64,000 bases of DNA, from positions 1,116,001 to 1,180,000 of the forward strand of contig NC_015564.1 in assembly GCF_000214175.1 (NCBI RefSeq). The letters run 5' to 3'. Under the pieces are notes generated by a model. It was given only the letters and a program-made list of their open reading frames with translations. It made no database searches and was not told the DNA's origin. Shown here piece by piece: positions 43,755 to 54,950 of the stretch (position 1 is the first letter of the stretch; each line of letters opens with the position of its first letter). Origin of the DNA: Hoyosella subflava DQS3-9A1 (GTDB taxonomy: Bacteria > Actinomycetota > Actinomycetes > Mycobacteriales > Mycobacteriaceae). The translations under genes and the position numbers were made by a program.

Positions 43755-46475
43755 GTGACCAGTGCAGCGCCAGAGCCCCCCAAGACAACTGCGGCCGCAC
43801 AGAATGCCGCGGGCAGGACGGAAGCCGCAGATTCCGGCGTCCAGACCGAGACGACCTTGCCAAAGTCGTGGGAACCGCAGGCGGTAGAGGCTGACCTGTA
43901 CCAGAGGTGGATCGACGCGGGCTACTTCACGGCGGACCCGAAAAGCGACAAGCCTGGGTTCTCGATCGTGCTGCCGCCACCGAATGTCACCGGAAGCCTG
44001 CACATGGGCCACGCGCTTGACCACACGCTGATGGATGTTCTTTGCCGCCGCAAACGCATGCAGGGATTCGAAGTGCTGTGGCTGCCAGGTATGGACCACG
44101 CGGGCATCGCCACGCAGATGGTTGTAGAAAAGCAGCTCGATGCCCAAGGGGCTAGCCGCCACGAGCTCGGCCGCGACAAGTTCATCGAACGAGTCTGGGA
44201 CTGGAAGGCAGAATCTGGCGGAACGATCCTCGAGCAGATGCGCCGGATCGGTGACAGCGTCGACTGGACCCGAGAGCGGTTCACCCTCGATGAGGGGCTG
44301 TCGCGCGCCGTGCAGACCATCTTCAAGAATTTGTACGACTCCGGACTCATCTATCGCGCGGAGCGACTGGTCAACTGGTCGCCCGTGCTGCAAACGGCAA
44401 TCTCTGACATTGAGGTGAAGCACGAGGAGGTTGACGGCGAGCTCGTCTCGCTCCGGTATGGCTCACTTCAGGACGATGAGCCGCATGTGATCGTCGCGAC
44501 CACCCGTGTCGAGACGATGCTTGGGGACACCGCGGTGGCGGTGCATCCCGAGGACGAGCGGTACAAGCACCTAATCGGCACAACGGTGTACCACCCGATC
44601 ACCGAGCGCCAGATCCCGGTCATCGCCGACGATTACGTTGATCCGGCTTTCGGTTCCGGCGCTGTCAAGATCACCCCTGCGCACGACCCCAACGACTTTG
44701 AGATCGGGCTTCGGCACGACCTCCCGATGCCGACCATCATGGATGAGCAGGCCCGGATTTCGGGCACCGGCACGGAGTTCGATGGGATGGACAGATTTAA
44801 AGCCCGGGTGAAGATCCGCGAGCGTCTGGCCAGCGAGAGCCGTGTCGTCGCAGAAAAGCGTCCCTACGTACACAGCGTCGGGCATTCCGAACGTGGCGGT
44901 GAGGTCATTGAGCCGCGGCTATCCAAACAGTGGTGGGTCAAGGTCGCGGACCTTGCGACGATGGCGGGCGACGCCGTGCGTGACGGTGACACCGTGATCC
45001 ACCCGAAGAGCCTGGAACCGCGCTGGTTCGCGTGGGTCGATGACATGCATGACTGGTGTATTTCCCGGCAGTTGTGGTGGGGCCACCGGATCCCGATCTG
45101 GTACGGCCCAGAAGGCGACGTTGTCTGCCTCGGGCCCGACGAGACTGCCCCCGAGGGGTACGTCCAGGATCCGGACGTTCTCGATACCTGGTTCTCATCG
45201 GGGCTGTGGCCGTTCTCGACAATGGGGTGGCCAGACGCTACGCCGGAACTAGCCAAGTTCTATCCCACGAGCGTGCTTGTTACCGGCTACGACATTTTGT
45301 TCTTCTGGGTCGCCAGAATGATGATGTTCGGCCGCTTCGTCGCCGAGAGTGAATCGGCCAAAGCGCCCGGCAAGGTCCCGTTCCACGACGTTTTCCTCCA
45401 CGGCCTGGTCCGGGACGAGTTCGGCCGGAAAATGTCCAAGTCGCGCGGCAACGGGATCGACCCGCTCGACTGGGTTGAACGTTTCGGTGCGGACGCGCTG
45501 CGCTTCACACTCGCTCGCGGCGCCAACCCGGGATCCGACCTCCCGGTCGGTGAAGACCATGCGCAGGCCGCCCGCAACTTCGCGACGAAGCTTTTCAACG
45601 CGACGCGGTTCGCGCTGATGAACGGGGCCAAACCAGGGGAGTTGCCGCCATTTGGCGACCTCACCGATGCCGACCGGTGGATTCTTGACCGGCTCAACGC
45701 GGTTCGCGCAGAAGTGGACGCCGCCTTCGACAGATACGAATTCGGCAAGGCGTGTGAAGCGCTCTATCACTTCGCCTGGGATGAATTCTGTGACTGGTAC
45801 CTCGAGTTGTCCAAGGTGCAGTTCGGAACTGACGAGGCTGCCGCGACGACTCGGGCGGTGCTCGGCAACGTGCTCGATACCCTGCTGCGTCTTTTGCATC
45901 CGGTGATCCCGTTCGTCACCGAAACACTGTGGACAGCGCTGACCGCCGAAGAGTCCGTGGTGATCGCAGACTGGCCGTCCGCGGTTGGTGCCCCGCAGGA
46001 CAACCGTGCCGCAGGGCGGATCGCCGACACTCAGCATCTCGTGACCGAGATTCGGCGTTTTCGTTCAGACCAAGGTCTGCGTCCGGGGCAGAAGGTGCCG
46101 GCGCGCATCTCGGGGCTCGCGGAAGCCGACCTTTCGGAAATGGAGCCATACGTCGCCAGCCTCGCGAAACTCACCCCGGCAGGAGACGAGTTCTCCGTCA
46201 GTGCGTCGATCGAGGTTCGTGTGAGCCGGACAACCCTTACCGTGGAACTGGACACGTCAGGCACTGTCGACATCGAAGCGGAGAAGCGCCGCCTGGCAAA
46301 AGATCTGTCGTCTGCGGAAAAGGAACTCTCGCAGACTTCAGCGAAGCTTGGGAACGATGCGTTCCTCGCTAAGGCGCCGGAGCACGTGGTGGAGAAAATA
46401 AAAACGCGGCAGCGCGTCGCAGAAGAGGAAGTAGCGCGCATCGGCTCACGCCTTGCTGCGCTTGGTGGAGTATGA
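43755..46475 (+). CDS. valS: valyl-tRNA synthetase
   Basis: A 906-residue class I aminoacyl-tRNA synthetase. The HIGH motif is HMGH in [12 protein letters not shown] and the KMSKS motif is intact ([10 protein letters not shown]). The editing domain lies between them ([23 protein letters not shown]), the anticodon-binding domain follows, and the C-terminal coiled-coil arm ([21 protein letters not shown]) binds tRNA. It charges tRNA-Val and hydrolyses Thr-tRNA-Val. GTG 43755 is used; the first 40 residues are a Pro/Ala/Thr-rich extension. Its stop overlaps the folC start. Confidence 0.97.
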   Translation: MTSAAPEPPKTTAAAQNAAGRTEAADSGVQTETTLPKSWEPQAVEADLYQRWIDAGYFTADPKSDKPGFSIVLPPPNVTGSLHMGHALDHTLMDVLCRRKRMQGFEVLWLPGMDHAGIATQMVVEKQLDAQGASRHELGRDKFIERVWDWKAESGGTILEQMRRIGDSVDWTRERFTLDEGLSRAVQTIFKNLYDSGLIYRAERLVNWSPVLQTAISDIEVKHEEVDGELVSLRYGSLQDDEPHVIVATTRVETMLGDTAVAVHPEDERYKHLIGTTVYHPITERQIPVIADDYVDPAFGSGAVKITPAHDPNDFEIGLRHDLPMPTIMDEQARISGTGTEFDGMDRFKARVKIRERLASESRVVAEKRPYVHSVGHSERGGEVIEPRLSKQWWVKVADLATMAGDAVRDGDTVIHPKSLEPRWFAWVDDMHDWCISRQLWWGHRIPIWYGPEGDVVCLGPDETAPEGYVQDPDVLDTWFSSGLWPFSTMGWPDATPELAKFYPTSVLVTGYDILFFWVARMMMFGRFVAESESAKAPGKVPFHDVFLHGLVRDEFGRKMSKSRGNGIDPLDWVERFGADALRFTLARGANPGSDLPVGEDHAQAARNFATKLFNATRFALMNGAKPGELPPFGDLTDADRWILDRLNAVRAEVDAAFDRYEFGKACEALYHFAWDEFCDWYLELSKVQFGTDEAAATTRAVLGNVLDTLLRLLHPVIPFVTETLWTALTAEESVVIADWPSAVGAPQDNRAAGRIADTQHLVTEIRRFRSDQGLRPGQKVPARISGLAEADLSEMEPYVASLAKLTPAGDEFSVSASIEVRVSRTTLTVELDTSGTVDIEAEKRRLAKDLSSAEKELSQTSAKLGNDAFLAKAPEHVVEKIKTRQRVAEEEVARIGSRLAALGGV

Positions 46476-47959
46476 ACCGAAAAGATCCCCAGAACGCTCA
46501 CGACAACGCTTTCTTCCTGCCACTCGACGGTCCAGAGACCCCAGACACGCCGCTCGACGACACTCCCACCGCAGCGGACCTCGCTGAGCTTGCGGCCGTC
46601 GAGGCTGAGCTCGACCAGCGCTGGCCAGAGACCAAGATCGAGCCTTCGCTTGCCCGGATCAGCGCACTGATGGATGTTCTGGGGACGCCCCAGCATTCGT
46701 TCCCGTCGATTCACATCGCGGGGACGAATGGTAAGACATCGGTGAGCCGCATGATTGATGCACTACTGACGCGGCTAGGCCAGCGCACTGGCCGGACGAC
46801 GAGCCCCCACTTGCAGATCGTCACGGAACGGATCAGCGTGGACAATGCGCCGATCGCACCGCGCCGATATGTCGACACGTACGTCGAGCTTAAGCCGTAC
46901 ATCGAGATGATTGACGCGCAATCTCAGGCGAGTGGCGGGCCGCGCATGAGCAAATTCGAGGTTCTCACGGCAATCGCGTTCTCAGCGTTTGCGGATGCGC
47001 CTATCGACGTGGGAATTATCGAAGTCGGCCTCGGCGGAACCTGGGATGCGACGAACGTCGTCAATGGGCAGGTTGCGGTCATCACGCCGATCAGCACCGA
47101 TCACATCGAATATCTGGGGCCGGATCTCGCGTCGATAGCTGGTGAGAAGGCGGGCATCATCAAGAAGGCGCCCGAGAAGCTGATTCCCACGGACACCGTT
47201 GCTGTGGTCGCCCAGCAAGAACCTGAAGCGATGGAGGTCGTGATGCGGCGGGCCGTGGAAGCGGACGCCGCGGTTGCCCGCGAAGGCAGCGAGTTCCAAG
47301 TGACCTTGCGTCAAGTTGCTGTCGGCGGGCAGCAGCTCACCCTGCAGGGTCTCGGAGGTGTCTATGACGACATCTTCCTGCCGCTGCATGGCGAGCATCA
47401 GGCCCGGAACGCGTCTGTCGCACTCGCCGCTGTTGAGGCGTTCTTCGGGGCCGGGAGGGACCGCCAGCTCGACGTTGAGGCGGTACGCGACGCTTTTGCG
47501 AGCGTGGCAAGCCCCGGGCGGCTCGAACGCGTTCGGGCGGCGCCGACGGTCTTCCTTGATGCGGCACACAATCCGCACGGTGCGAAGGCGCTCGCCAGCG
47601 CGCTGAGTAGCGAATTCGACTTCCGTCGGCTAATAGGTATCGTCGCCGTCATGGCAGATAAGGACGCATCGGGCATCGTCGAAGCGCTCGAACCTGTTTT
47701 CGACGAAATCGTCGTCACCACCAATGGGTCCTCCCGCGCCATGCATCCGGACGAACTCGCCGCAGTCGCGCTTCCGAAGTTCGGCGAGGACCGCGTCATC
47801 GTCTCGCCTGATCTGGCGGACGCGATCGAGATCGCTGTCGCGCGCGCCGAGGACACCCGCGAACCAGGCGAGCATGTGTCAGGAGCCGGAATCGTGATCA
47901 CTGGATCTGTGGTCACCGCGGGAGTCGCGAGAACGCTTTTCGGAAAGGAGCCGGTGTGA
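46472..47959 (+). CDS. folC: bifunctional folylpolyglutamate synthase/dihydrofolate synthase
   Basis: A 495-residue Mur-ligase-superfamily enzyme. [18 protein letters not shown] is the P-loop; the central part with [19 protein letters not shown] carries the Mg-binding Glu region, and [14 protein letters not shown] marks the C-terminal domain. It joins dihydropteroate to glutamate and adds further glutamates to folate. A 45-residue acidic N-terminal extension precedes the catalytic core, as in mycobacteria. Overlaps valS (ATGA) and the next gene (GTGA), so the three are translationally coupled. Confidence 0.96.
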   Translation: MNRKDPQNAHDNAFFLPLDGPETPDTPLDDTPTAADLAELAAVEAELDQRWPETKIEPSLARISALMDVLGTPQHSFPSIHIAGTNGKTSVSRMIDALLTRLGQRTGRTTSPHLQIVTERISVDNAPIAPRRYVDTYVELKPYIEMIDAQSQASGGPRMSKFEVLTAIAFSAFADAPIDVGIIEVGLGGTWDATNVVNGQVAVITPISTDHIEYLGPDLASIAGEKAGIIKKAPEKLIPTDTVAVVAQQEPEAMEVVMRRAVEADAAVAREGSEFQVTLRQVAVGGQQLTLQGLGGVYDDIFLPLHGEHQARNASVALAAVEAFFGAGRDRQLDVEAVRDAFASVASPGRLERVRAAPTVFLDAAHNPHGAKALASALSSEFDFRRLIGIVAVMADKDASGIVEALEPVFDEIVVTTNGSSRAMHPDELAAVALPKFGEDRVIVSPDLADAIEIAVARAEDTREPGEHVSGAGIVITGSVVTAGVARTLFGKEPV

Positions 47960-48384
47960 CCGAAGCGGTCCCGCCCCCGGCGAAGGATCCATGGAAGGGT
48001 CTGCGCGGCGTCATGGCCGGCACGCTCATCCTGCAGGCGATCGTGGTGATGCTCGCGCTGCCCGTCGTGTGGCGCGTGGGGGACGGGATCACCTGGTTCT
48101 CTGGCAGCTACGTCATTGGTCTCGCTGTTCTCATGATTCTCGGTGCTGGGCTGCAAGGACGGCCCTGGGCACTGAAGTTTGACATCGCGCTGCAGGTGCT
48201 GATGATAGGGACTTTCGTCATCAGCGTGGCGCTCGGCATCCTGGGCCTGATTTTCGCCGCGGTGTGGGGGTACATCTTGTATCTGCGCAACGACCTGCAG
48301 AGCCGGATCAAGGCTGGCTTGCTGCCGAGCCAGCAGATCAGCGCCGCTGAGGACGCTGAGGGGTCTGACGACGAACGGAAATAG
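47956..48384 (+). CDS. DUF4233 membrane protein (Rv2446c-like)
   Basis: A 142-residue integral membrane protein with about four helices (AGTLILQAIVVMLALPVVW, SYVIGLAVLMILGAGL, ALQVLMIGTFVISVALGILGLIFAAVWGYILYL). The WRVGDG after the first helix is typical of DUF4233. Its constant position between folC and ndk in mycolic-acid bacteria (Rv2446c) supports the assignment. Function unknown. GTG 47956 overlaps the folC stop. Confidence 0.88.
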   Translation: MTEAVPPPAKDPWKGLRGVMAGTLILQAIVVMLALPVVWRVGDGITWFSGSYVIGLAVLMILGAGLQGRPWALKFDIALQVLMIGTFVISVALGILGLIFAAVWGYILYLRNDLQSRIKAGLLPSQQISAAEDAEGSDDERK

Positions 48385-48427
48385 GACCCCGCGCAAATGC
48401 TGACGGCTTGGCAGATACGCTAGGCGC

Positions 48428-48841
48428 GTGAGTGAGCGCACCTTAGTCTTGATCAAGCCCGATGGAGTGGCCCGTGGCCTCGTTGGGGAAGTTGTTGGCC
48501 GTATCGAACGGCGCGGTCTGAAGCTCGTAGCTCTAGAGCTGAAGAATGTCGCCGACGATCTCGCGGCGAAGCACTACGCTGAGCATGAAGGCAAGCCCTT
48601 CTATCAATCTCTGCTCGACTTCATCACCTCGGGTCCGCTGGTGGCCGCAGTGGTGGAGGGGCCGCGCGCCGTGGGAGCCTTCCGTCAGATCGCTGGCGGC
48701 ACCGACCCTGTCGACAAGGCAGCCCCGGGCTCTATCCGTGGAGACTTTGCTCTCGAGGTCCAGGAGAACATCGTTCACGGCTCAGATTCGGCCGAGTCTG
48801 CCGCTCGTGAAATTGAATTGTGGTTCCCGGGACTTTCCTGA
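48428..48841 (+). CDS. ndk: nucleoside diphosphate kinase
   Basis: A 137-residue NDK. The active-site segment NIVHGSDS carries the phosphorylated His; the N-terminus [29 protein letters not shown] is conserved. It equilibrates nucleoside di- and triphosphates using ATP. GTG 48428 lies 43 bp after the DUF4233 gene, in the same order as in M. tuberculosis. A hairpin follows the stop. Confidence 0.97.
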   Translation: MSERTLVLIKPDGVARGLVGEVVGRIERRGLKLVALELKNVADDLAAKHYAEHEGKPFYQSLLDFITSGPLVAAVVEGPRAVGAFRQIAGGTDPVDKAAPGSIRGDFALEVQENIVHGSDSAESAAREIELWFPGLS

Positions 48842-49272
48842 CAAATACCTGGTCACTTGCCATGCTCCGTGGCGTGGTGCATGCGCACCGCACCACGGAG
48901 TGTGCCTATCTGGACGGGACTCGCCGCTAAGTGTGGGATAGTGGAGAAGTAGCAACGCTGCGCGGTGCTCTGACAATAACGAAGAGAACAAGTCAGGGTT
49001 AACGTGTAAGGGTGCTGCTGGACTTCACCAGTGAGTCCAGCCGGGCTGTGATCGCGACGTTGTGCGCGGCGGCGGAAGTCGCGACGCGCTAACGAAATGG
49101 ACGCAGAGGCAGGCCGGTTAGGCGAACTGTGGGGCCCGCAGGTGGTAAGTCGGCGATTTTGATGTCGGCGAGCCGCCACGAGACCGGACAACTATCTCGC
49201 GCCACTGTGCGTGAGCAGGCTTACGCCCCTGCGTGGCCGCGATTTTCGCGCCCGGGGGCCCGAGGAGAATAC
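48842..49272. other. ndk-rne intergenic region, long rne leader
   Basis: 431 bp without a convincing gene. It holds the hairpin at 48865-48900 and then probably the rne promoter and a long 5' untranslated region. A long leader is usual for rne, where RNase E controls its own mRNA. I see no defined RNA motif. An in-frame extension of rne from 49129 covers the last part but lacks a ribosome site. Confidence 0.5.
48865..48900 (+). terminator. hairpin after ndk
   Basis: CTCCGTGGCGTGGTGC (48865-48880) pairs with GCACCGCACCACGGAG (48885-48900) around ATGC, with one mismatch and one G-U pair in 16. It lies 24 bp after the ndk stop. No T-run follows, so termination may be partial. Confidence 0.6.
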
Positions 49273-52200
49273 GTGGCCGATAAAGCGCCGCCTAACAACG
49301 TAATCGAGAACACTGCAGGTGGAGATCAGCAGGACGACTCCAGCAACGGTGAGGATGCTCGACCAGTGTTTCCTGCGAAGATGCGTGTGCATGCATTAGC
49401 GAAACTGCTCGGACAGACGAGCAAGCAGCTGCTGTCAACGCTCAAGGAGCGTGGGCTGGAGTTGCGCAGCGCGCACTCCACGGTGGAGCGCCAGGTCGCT
49501 GAGGAGGTCTGGGACGCCGTCAGAAGCTCGCCCCCTGCGTCCGCCCCAACTGAACAGCCCGGCGAGGAAGCTGCCGCAAGCGCGGCGGCCGCGATCCCTG
49601 AACCCGAAGCCGATGAAGCGCCACCCACGGAGCCCGCGTCCAGTGAATCCCGCGGGCGTCAGGACTCCCTGTTTTCGGCTGCTTCTGCGACGGCCGAGAC
49701 CGAACGTGCGGAGCGCTCTCCATCAGCAGCGGAGGTAGGCCCGCCGCTTTTCCTGCCGCCACCACCACCGCCAGAAGCTGAGGAAGACGCGGAACGCGGT
49801 CGGCGGCGCAAGCGCACACGCAAGGCCAAGGAAGCTGAGCCGGAAGTGTCGGCTGGGAAACCCGAACCGTCGAAGCCAACAGGGGAGGCCGAGGCGGCAC
49901 CTGCAGAAAAAGTGACCGCCGAAGCTGATACAAAGGCTCAGGACGATTCAGACTTTTCGGATGACGGTGACGATGACGGCAGCAAGAAAGGCCGGCGCCG
50001 TCGTCGGGGTCGGCGCGGACGTGGGCGGGGAAAGGGTGAGCCCAGTTCAGAAAAGGGCGCTGACGACGAATCCGAGGATGCAGCCGAATCTGGCGATTCG
50101 GCGGAATCCGAGTCCGGCGAGGATTCAGCAGGGCCTCCGGATGAGCCCAAAGCTGCCAAGAAGAAGGCCGAGAAGGCGCTAGAGCGTCCGGCTGCTGAAG
50201 CTGCTGACGACGAGTCGGGGGAAGGCGAGTCGGAAGACAGCGAATCCGAGGAAGCCTCAGACGAGGGGTCTTCGGGCACCTCACGCCGCCGCCGTCGTCG
50301 CCGCCGCCGCAAGGCTGGGGGAGAGGACGGCGACGGGAGCGACGCCGCGTCATCAGACGACGATCCTCCGAACACCGTCATTCACGAACGCGAGCCCCGG
50401 AACAAGTCCCGTAAGGACGAAGTTCAGGGCATCTCTGGTTCGACTCGGCTGGAAGCGAAGCGGCAGCGACGCAAGGACGGACGCGACGCTGTCCGTCGGC
50501 GTCCGCCCATCCTGACTGAAGCTGAGTTCCTCGCACGCCGCGAGTCAGTCGACCGCGTCATGGTGGTGCGTGAGAAGCAGGCTGACAGCCAGCCGGGTAC
50601 TACAACGCAGATCGCGGTGCTCGAAGACAGCATGCTCGTCGAGCACTTCGTCACCAGTGCGTCGTCGGGGTCGATCGTCGGCAATATTTACCTCGGCCGG
50701 GTGCAGAACGTTCTCCCCAGCATGGAGGCGGCGTTCGTCGATATCGGCCGTGGCCGCAATGGAGTCCTCTACGCAGGTGAAGTGAACTGGGACGCTGCCG
50801 GTCTCGGGGGTAATTCGCGCAAGATCGAACAGGCGCTGAAGCCTGGCGATCAGGTGCTTGTGCAGGTCAGCAAGGACCCCGTCGGACACAAGGGCGCGCG
50901 CCTGACGACCCAGATCTCACTGGCGGGACGGTTCCTCGTATACGTGCCTGAAGGCTCGTCCACGGGTATCAGCCGCAAGCTGCCCGACAACGAGCGGAAA
51001 CGGCTTAAGGACATTCTCCGCGAAATCGTCCCAGCGGACGCCGGCGTCATCATCCGCACCGCGTCCGAGGGAGTATCAGCGGAGGAACTCGGACGTGACA
51101 TCGAGCGACTGCGCACGCTTTGGTCATCGATTGACGAGCAAGCAAAATCTGAGAAGGGTAACGCGCCCAAGAGTCTCTACGAAGAGCCCGATCTACTGGT
51201 GAAGGTCGTTCGCGACCTGTTCAATGAGGACTTCTCGCGGCTGGTGGTGCAGGGCGATCGCGTCTGGAACACCGTCGAAGGTTATGTCCGCAAGGTAGCC
51301 CCCGACCTGTTGGACCGGGTCGAGCACTACCAAGCTGACCAGGATGCTTTCGGCGCGTTCCGGATCGACGAGCAGATCACAAAGGCGCTCGACCGGAAGG
51401 TATGGCTGCCCTCCGGCGGCACCCTGGTGATCGACCGCACCGAGGCGATGACCGTTATCGACGTGAATACAGGGAAGTTCACCGGGTCTGGCGGAAATCT
51501 CGAGGAAACGGTGACGCGTAACAACATCGAGGCGGCTGAAGAGATCGTTCGGCAGCTGCGCTTGCGCGATATTGGCGGCATGATTGTTATCGACTTCATC
51601 GACATGGTTCTGGAGTCGAATCGCGATCTGGTGCTGCGCCGTCTGACGGAGGCGCTGAGCCGCGACCGTACACGTCACCAGGTGTCGGAAGTGACCTCGC
51701 TTGGTCTCGTCCAGATGACACGAAAGAAGATCGGTACTGGCCTGGTTGAGGCATACTCGACGCCCTGCGAGCACTGCCATGGCAGGGGCATCCTGGTGCA
51801 CGAGGAACCGGTTGATGCTCAGGTCACCGGCGATGGCCGCGGTGGTCTGCCCTCGAGCGGCCGACGGTCACGCAGGGCCAAGGCACGTCAGGAAGTTGTG
51901 CAGCCCCAGGCTAAACCCGACGATCTCAAAGCGCAGGCTCAGGTTCACAGCAAGCATCCGATGATCCTTGCCATGGCAGGTGGCACCGAAGTCGGTGACG
52001 AGCAAGATGAATCGGAAGCACCGTCGCCGCGCAGTGATGCGGTGACAAATGCTCCAGAGACTTCCGCGCCCGCTGAGATCGCAGAGGCGGTCGACGCTGC
52101 GCAGGCCGCCGAGCCAACCGATCACACTGGACCTGAGACAATTGAAGAACCTGATCGGCCCCTTGAAACTGAGGCGCCGTCAGAGCCGGTGGTGGCGGAC

Positions 52201-52485
52201 GAGCCTGTCGCCGTAGCGGTGCGTCGTCGCAGGGTTAGCAGAAGCGCGGCTCCAGCACAGGCCGCTGACCGTCCGGAGCCAACCGAGGCGGTGTTCGCGC
52301 TGCCGGTGCTTGACGAGGCGTCTGCGGACGGCTCAGGGGCTGATTCCGGAGAGGATGAGCACCTCAGTGCTGAGGTTGCTGCCGGACCTGTGAGGCGACG
52401 CCGCCGCGCCGCCGGTCGGCCGGCAGGCCCTCCCGTGGATGGGGAAACCGACCAGGGCCACGCAAGCGAGCAGGCCTCGGTGTGA
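49273..52485 (+). CDS. rne: ribonuclease E/G
   Basis: A 1070-residue RNase E/G. Residues about 40-90 (FPAKMRVHALAKLLGQTSKQLLSTLKERG) resemble the IF-2 N-terminal helical module. A long acidic Ser/Glu/Asp region with three Arg-rich blocks (RRRRGRRGRGRG type) follows, then the catalytic core: S1 domain (SIVGNIYLGRVQNVLPSMEAAFVDIG), VIDVNTGKFTG and IVIDFIDMV with the Mg-binding Asp residues, and the CEHCHG zinc link. The core is in the centre, with a disordered acidic C-terminus ending in Arg-rich RRRRRAAGRPAGPP, as in mycobacterial RNase E. It initiates mRNA decay and rRNA processing. GTG 49273 follows CGAGGAGA. Confidence 0.95.
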   Translation: MADKAPPNNVIENTAGGDQQDDSSNGEDARPVFPAKMRVHALAKLLGQTSKQLLSTLKERGLELRSAHSTVERQVAEEVWDAVRSSPPASAPTEQPGEEAAASAAAAIPEPEADEAPPTEPASSESRGRQDSLFSAASATAETERAERSPSAAEVGPPLFLPPPPPPEAEEDAERGRRRKRTRKAKEAEPEVSAGKPEPSKPTGEAEAAPAEKVTAEADTKAQDDSDFSDDGDDDGSKKGRRRRRGRRGRGRGKGEPSSEKGADDESEDAAESGDSAESESGEDSAGPPDEPKAAKKKAEKALERPAAEAADDESGEGESEDSESEEASDEGSSGTSRRRRRRRRRKAGGEDGDGSDAASSDDDPPNTVIHEREPRNKSRKDEVQGISGSTRLEAKRQRRKDGRDAVRRRPPILTEAEFLARRESVDRVMVVREKQADSQPGTTTQIAVLEDSMLVEHFVTSASSGSIVGNIYLGRVQNVLPSMEAAFVDIGRGRNGVLYAGEVNWDAAGLGGNSRKIEQALKPGDQVLVQVSKDPVGHKGARLTTQISLAGRFLVYVPEGSSTGISRKLPDNERKRLKDILREIVPADAGVIIRTASEGVSAEELGRDIERLRTLWSSIDEQAKSEKGNAPKSLYEEPDLLVKVVRDLFNEDFSRLVVQGDRVWNTVEGYVRKVAPDLLDRVEHYQADQDAFGAFRIDEQITKALDRKVWLPSGGTLVIDRTEAMTVIDVNTGKFTGSGGNLEETVTRNNIEAAEEIVRQLRLRDIGGMIVIDFIDMVLESNRDLVLRRLTEALSRDRTRHQVSEVTSLGLVQMTRKKIGTGLVEAYSTPCEHCHGRGILVHEEPVDAQVTGDGRGGLPSSGRRSRRAKARQEVVQPQAKPDDLKAQAQVHSKHPMILAMAGGTEVGDEQDESEAPSPRSDAVTNAPETSAPAEIAEAVDAAQAAEPTDHTGPETIEEPDRPLETEAPSEPVVADEPVAVAVRRRRVSRSAAPAQAADRPEPTEAVFALPVLDEASADGSGADSGEDEHLSAEVAAGPVRRRRRAAGRPAGPPVDGETDQGHASEQASV

Positions 52486-52511
52486 GTGCCGCTGATGTGT
52501 GGCCCGCCAGT

Positions 52512-52541
52512 TTGACCGCCAAGGCTGTGTTCCACTAACCT
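52512..52541 (+). promoter_or_regulatory. sigma-70-type promoter for rplU-rpmA
   Basis: TTGACC (52512-52517) and TAACCT (52536-52541) are separated by 18 bases, a good SigA-type promoter 158 bp before the rplU start. The leader that follows contains a CGCGG-GAAA-CCGCG hairpin with a GNRA loop at 52601-52614. Confidence 0.6.
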
Positions 52542-52698
52542 TGGCAAGTCGCTGCCCAGCGACGTTCCTTCAGGCTGCGGTTCTGTGTGAGCGTCAGCTT
52601 CGCGGGAAACCGCGGGATGTGGGCAGCAAACAATAGACCAGTCGCCCCGCGACAAGCGGTGCGAGTAGAAAGTTCGATGAAGCAAGGGGTAGCCCTCC

Positions 52699-53007
52699 AT
52701 GTACGCGATCGTCAAAACCGGCGGCAAGCAGTACAAGGTTGCTGTTGGTGACCTCGTGAAGGTCGAGAAGATCGAGGGTGCTCCGGGCACTGCTGTTGAG
52801 CTTCCTGTCGCCCTCGTTGTGAACGGCGCAGAAGTGACCTCCGACGCCGCTGCTTTGGCTAAGGCCACGGTCACTGGTGAGGTCGTCGAGCACACCAAGG
52901 GCCCGAAGATCCGCATCCACAAGTTCAAGAACAAGACCGGGTACCACAAGCGTCAGGGTCACCGGCAGAAGCTGACCGTCCTGAAGGTCACCGGTATCAA
53001 CGCGTAA
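52699..53007 (+). CDS. rplU: 50S ribosomal protein L21
   Basis: A 102-residue L21. [25 protein letters not shown] and the C-terminal [17 protein letters not shown] are conserved signatures. It binds 23S rRNA in the large subunit. AGGGG lies before ATG 52699. It is followed at 68 bp by rpmA, the usual L21-L27 pair. Confidence 0.98.
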   Translation: MYAIVKTGGKQYKVAVGDLVKVEKIEGAPGTAVELPVALVVNGAEVTSDAAALAKATVTGEVVEHTKGPKIRIHKFKNKTGYHKRQGHRQKLTVLKVTGINA

Positions 53008-53074
53008 GCGCCGGTTCAGGAAAGTTAGCACCAGGGCTTAAAAGGCCCGAGGGCCTTCGAGGAGGATCAGGGAA

Positions 53075-53335
53075 ATGGCACATAAGAAGGGTGCATCGAG
53101 TTCACGCAACGGGCGCGATTCCAACGCCCAGCGGCTCGGTGTGAAGCGATTCGGTGGTCAGCTGGTGAACGCGGGCGAGATCCTCGTCCGTCAGCGCGGA
53201 ACACACTTCCACCCGGGCGTGAACGTCGGGCGTGGCGGGGACGACACGCTGTTTGCGCTTTCAGCAGGCTCGGTGCAGTTCGGCGCCAAGCGTGGTCGCA
53301 AGACCGTAAACATCGTTCCGGCTGAAGCTGTCTGA
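53075..53335 (+). CDS. rpmA: 50S ribosomal protein L27
   Basis: An 86-residue L27. [28 protein letters not shown] is the typical N-terminal arm that reaches to the peptidyl transferase centre; there is no cleaved N-terminal extension of the Firmicutes type. GGAGGA stands before ATG 53075. Confidence 0.98.
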   Translation: MAHKKGASSSRNGRDSNAQRLGVKRFGGQLVNAGEILVRQRGTHFHPGVNVGRGGDDTLFALSAGSVQFGAKRGRKTVNIVPAEAV

Positions 53336-53390
53336 TTTAGTTCAGCGGGGTTCAGCTCAAGGAACAACACAGCACTAACGCTCTGAATTA

Positions 53391-53433
53391 GGGGCGGGCC
53401 CGGGCCAAGCTGCTCGTAGGCCCGCTCCTTTTT
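53391..53433 (+). terminator. intrinsic terminator between rpmA and obg
   Basis: GGGGCGGGCC (53391-53400) pairs with GGCCCGCTCC (53419-53428) with one G-U pair and an 18-nt loop, followed at once by TTTTT. It should end most rplU-rpmA transcripts; obg begins 33 bp later, so some readthrough or another promoter is needed. Confidence 0.8.
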
Positions 53434-53465
53434 CGTTTTCCGGTGCTGAAGAGGAGGAACTGACT

Positions 53466-54950
53466 GTGGCTCGATTTGTTGACCGGGTTGTTCTGCATGT
53501 GCAAGCGGGCAACGGCGGCCACGGCTGCGCGTCCGTGCACCGGGAGAAGTTCAAACCGCTGGGCGGTCCGGACGGTGGGAACGGTGGCCGGGGCGGAAAC
53601 GTCGTGCTCGTCGTCGATGCCGGTGTGCACACCCTGCTGGACTTTCACTTCCGCCCGCACGCTACAGCGACTAGCGGTCGGCCTGGGATGGGCAGCAACC
53701 GCAACGGTGCTGACGGCGAGGACCTCATCCTTCACGTCCCCGACGGTACAGTCGTCCTGGACAAAGACGGCGAGATGCTCGCCGACTTGGTAGGCCCCGG
53801 ATCTGAGTTTGTGATCGCGAAGGGTGGCCGGGGCGGGCTAGGTAATGCTGCGCTCGTGTCGAAGGCGCGGCGCGCGCCGGGCTTTGCTCTCCTTGGTGAG
53901 GAGGGTGAACAGGGCGAGGTCGTGCTTGAACTCAAGTCGGTCGCTGACGTTGGCCTGGTCGGTTTTCCGTCTGCGGGTAAGTCCTCGCTGATTTCGGTGC
54001 TATCAGCCGCTAAACCGAAGATCGCAGATTACCCATTCACTACGCTCGCGCCCAACCTCGGCGTCGTCGAAGCGGGCGAGACGACTTACACCATCGCTGA
54101 CGTGCCGGGACTTATCCCTGGTGCGAGCGATGGTAAAGGCCTTGGCCTCGATTTCCTGCGACACCTCGAACGCTGCGCGGTACTCGCACATGTCGTCGAT
54201 TGCGCCACGATGGACCCGGGTCGTGATCCTGTTTCCGACATCGATGCGCTGGAAGCAGAACTCGCTGCATATACCCCGGCGCTGGCCGCTGATACTGGCC
54301 TCGGAGATTTGGCTGAGCGTCCGCGGATCGTGGTCCTGAATAAAGCAGACGTGCCTGAGGCTGCGGAACTTGCCGACTTCGTGAAACCCGAGTTCGACAA
54401 ACGCGGCTGGCCCGTCTACATCATTTCGGCCGTGGCACGCACCGGTTTGCGTGACCTGAGTTTTGCCCTCGCGCGGATGGTGGAGGAATACCGCGAAGCG
54501 CATCCGAAGGAAACCCAGCGCCGGCCAATCATCCGTCCGGTGCAGGTGAAGGAGCGCGACTTCGCGGTATCGCCTGACCCAGCCACTCCAGGTGCTTTCG
54601 TGGTGCGGGGCACCAAACCTGAGCGCTGGATTCGCCAGACCCAGTTCGACAATGACGAAGCGGTCGGCTTCCTCGCAGACCGCCTTGCACGCCTCGGCGT
54701 CGAGGACGAACTGTTGCGTCTCGGAGCGGAACCAGGTGCACAGGTCACCATCGGTCCTGTGACGTTCGACTGGGAGCCACAGACACCGGCGGGTACCGAT
54801 GTCGTGCTGAGCGGCCGCGGGACCGATGCGCGCCTTGAACAGAGTGAGCGCATCGGCGCTAAAGAACGTAAGTTTGCACGCCGGGTCCGGCGGGGGCTGG
54901 AAGCGCGCGCTGAAGATGATGCGGATCAGGGAGGAGACACAGGCCGATGA
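53466..54950 (+). CDS. obg: GTPase Obg/CgtA
   Basis: A 494-residue Obg GTPase. The glycine-rich Obg fold covers residues 1-158 ([17 protein letters not shown]...GGDGG-like repeats), the G domain has [10 protein letters not shown] (G1), [10 protein letters not shown] (G3) and NKADVPE (G4), and the C-terminal OCT domain follows from about residue 350. It acts in 50S assembly and stress response. GTG 53466 follows GAGGAGG. A basic/acidic tail of about 50 residues is longer than in E. coli, as in mycobacteria. Confidence 0.97.
   Translation: MARFVDRVVLHVQAGNGGHGCASVHREKFKPLGGPDGGNGGRGGNVVLVVDAGVHTLLDFHFRPHATATSGRPGMGSNRNGADGEDLILHVPDGTVVLDKDGEMLADLVGPGSEFVIAKGGRGGLGNAALVSKARRAPGFALLGEEGEQGEVVLELKSVADVGLVGFPSAGKSSLISVLSAAKPKIADYPFTTLAPNLGVVEAGETTYTIADVPGLIPGASDGKGLGLDFLRHLERCAVLAHVVDCATMDPGRDPVSDIDALEAELAAYTPALAADTGLGDLAERPRIVVLNKADVPEAAELADFVKPEFDKRGWPVYIISAVARTGLRDLSFALARMVEEYREAHPKETQRRPIIRPVQVKERDFAVSPDPATPGAFVVRGTKPERWIRQTQFDNDEAVGFLADRLARLGVEDELLRLGAEPGAQVTIGPVTFDWEPQTPAGTDVVLSGRGTDARLEQSERIGAKERKFARRVRRGLEARAEDDADQGGDTGR

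Noticed and set aside
43755-43870. Possible wrong start for valS because of a 40-residue extension
   Set aside because: No better-placed start with a ribosome site was found downstream, and Pro/Ala-rich extensions occur in actinobacterial ValS; left as is.
49798-50330. Repeated Arg- and Glu/Ser-coding stretches in rne as a possible tandem repeat or mobile element
   Set aside because: They are low-complexity coding sequence within an intact RNase E frame, as known from mycobacterial RNase E.
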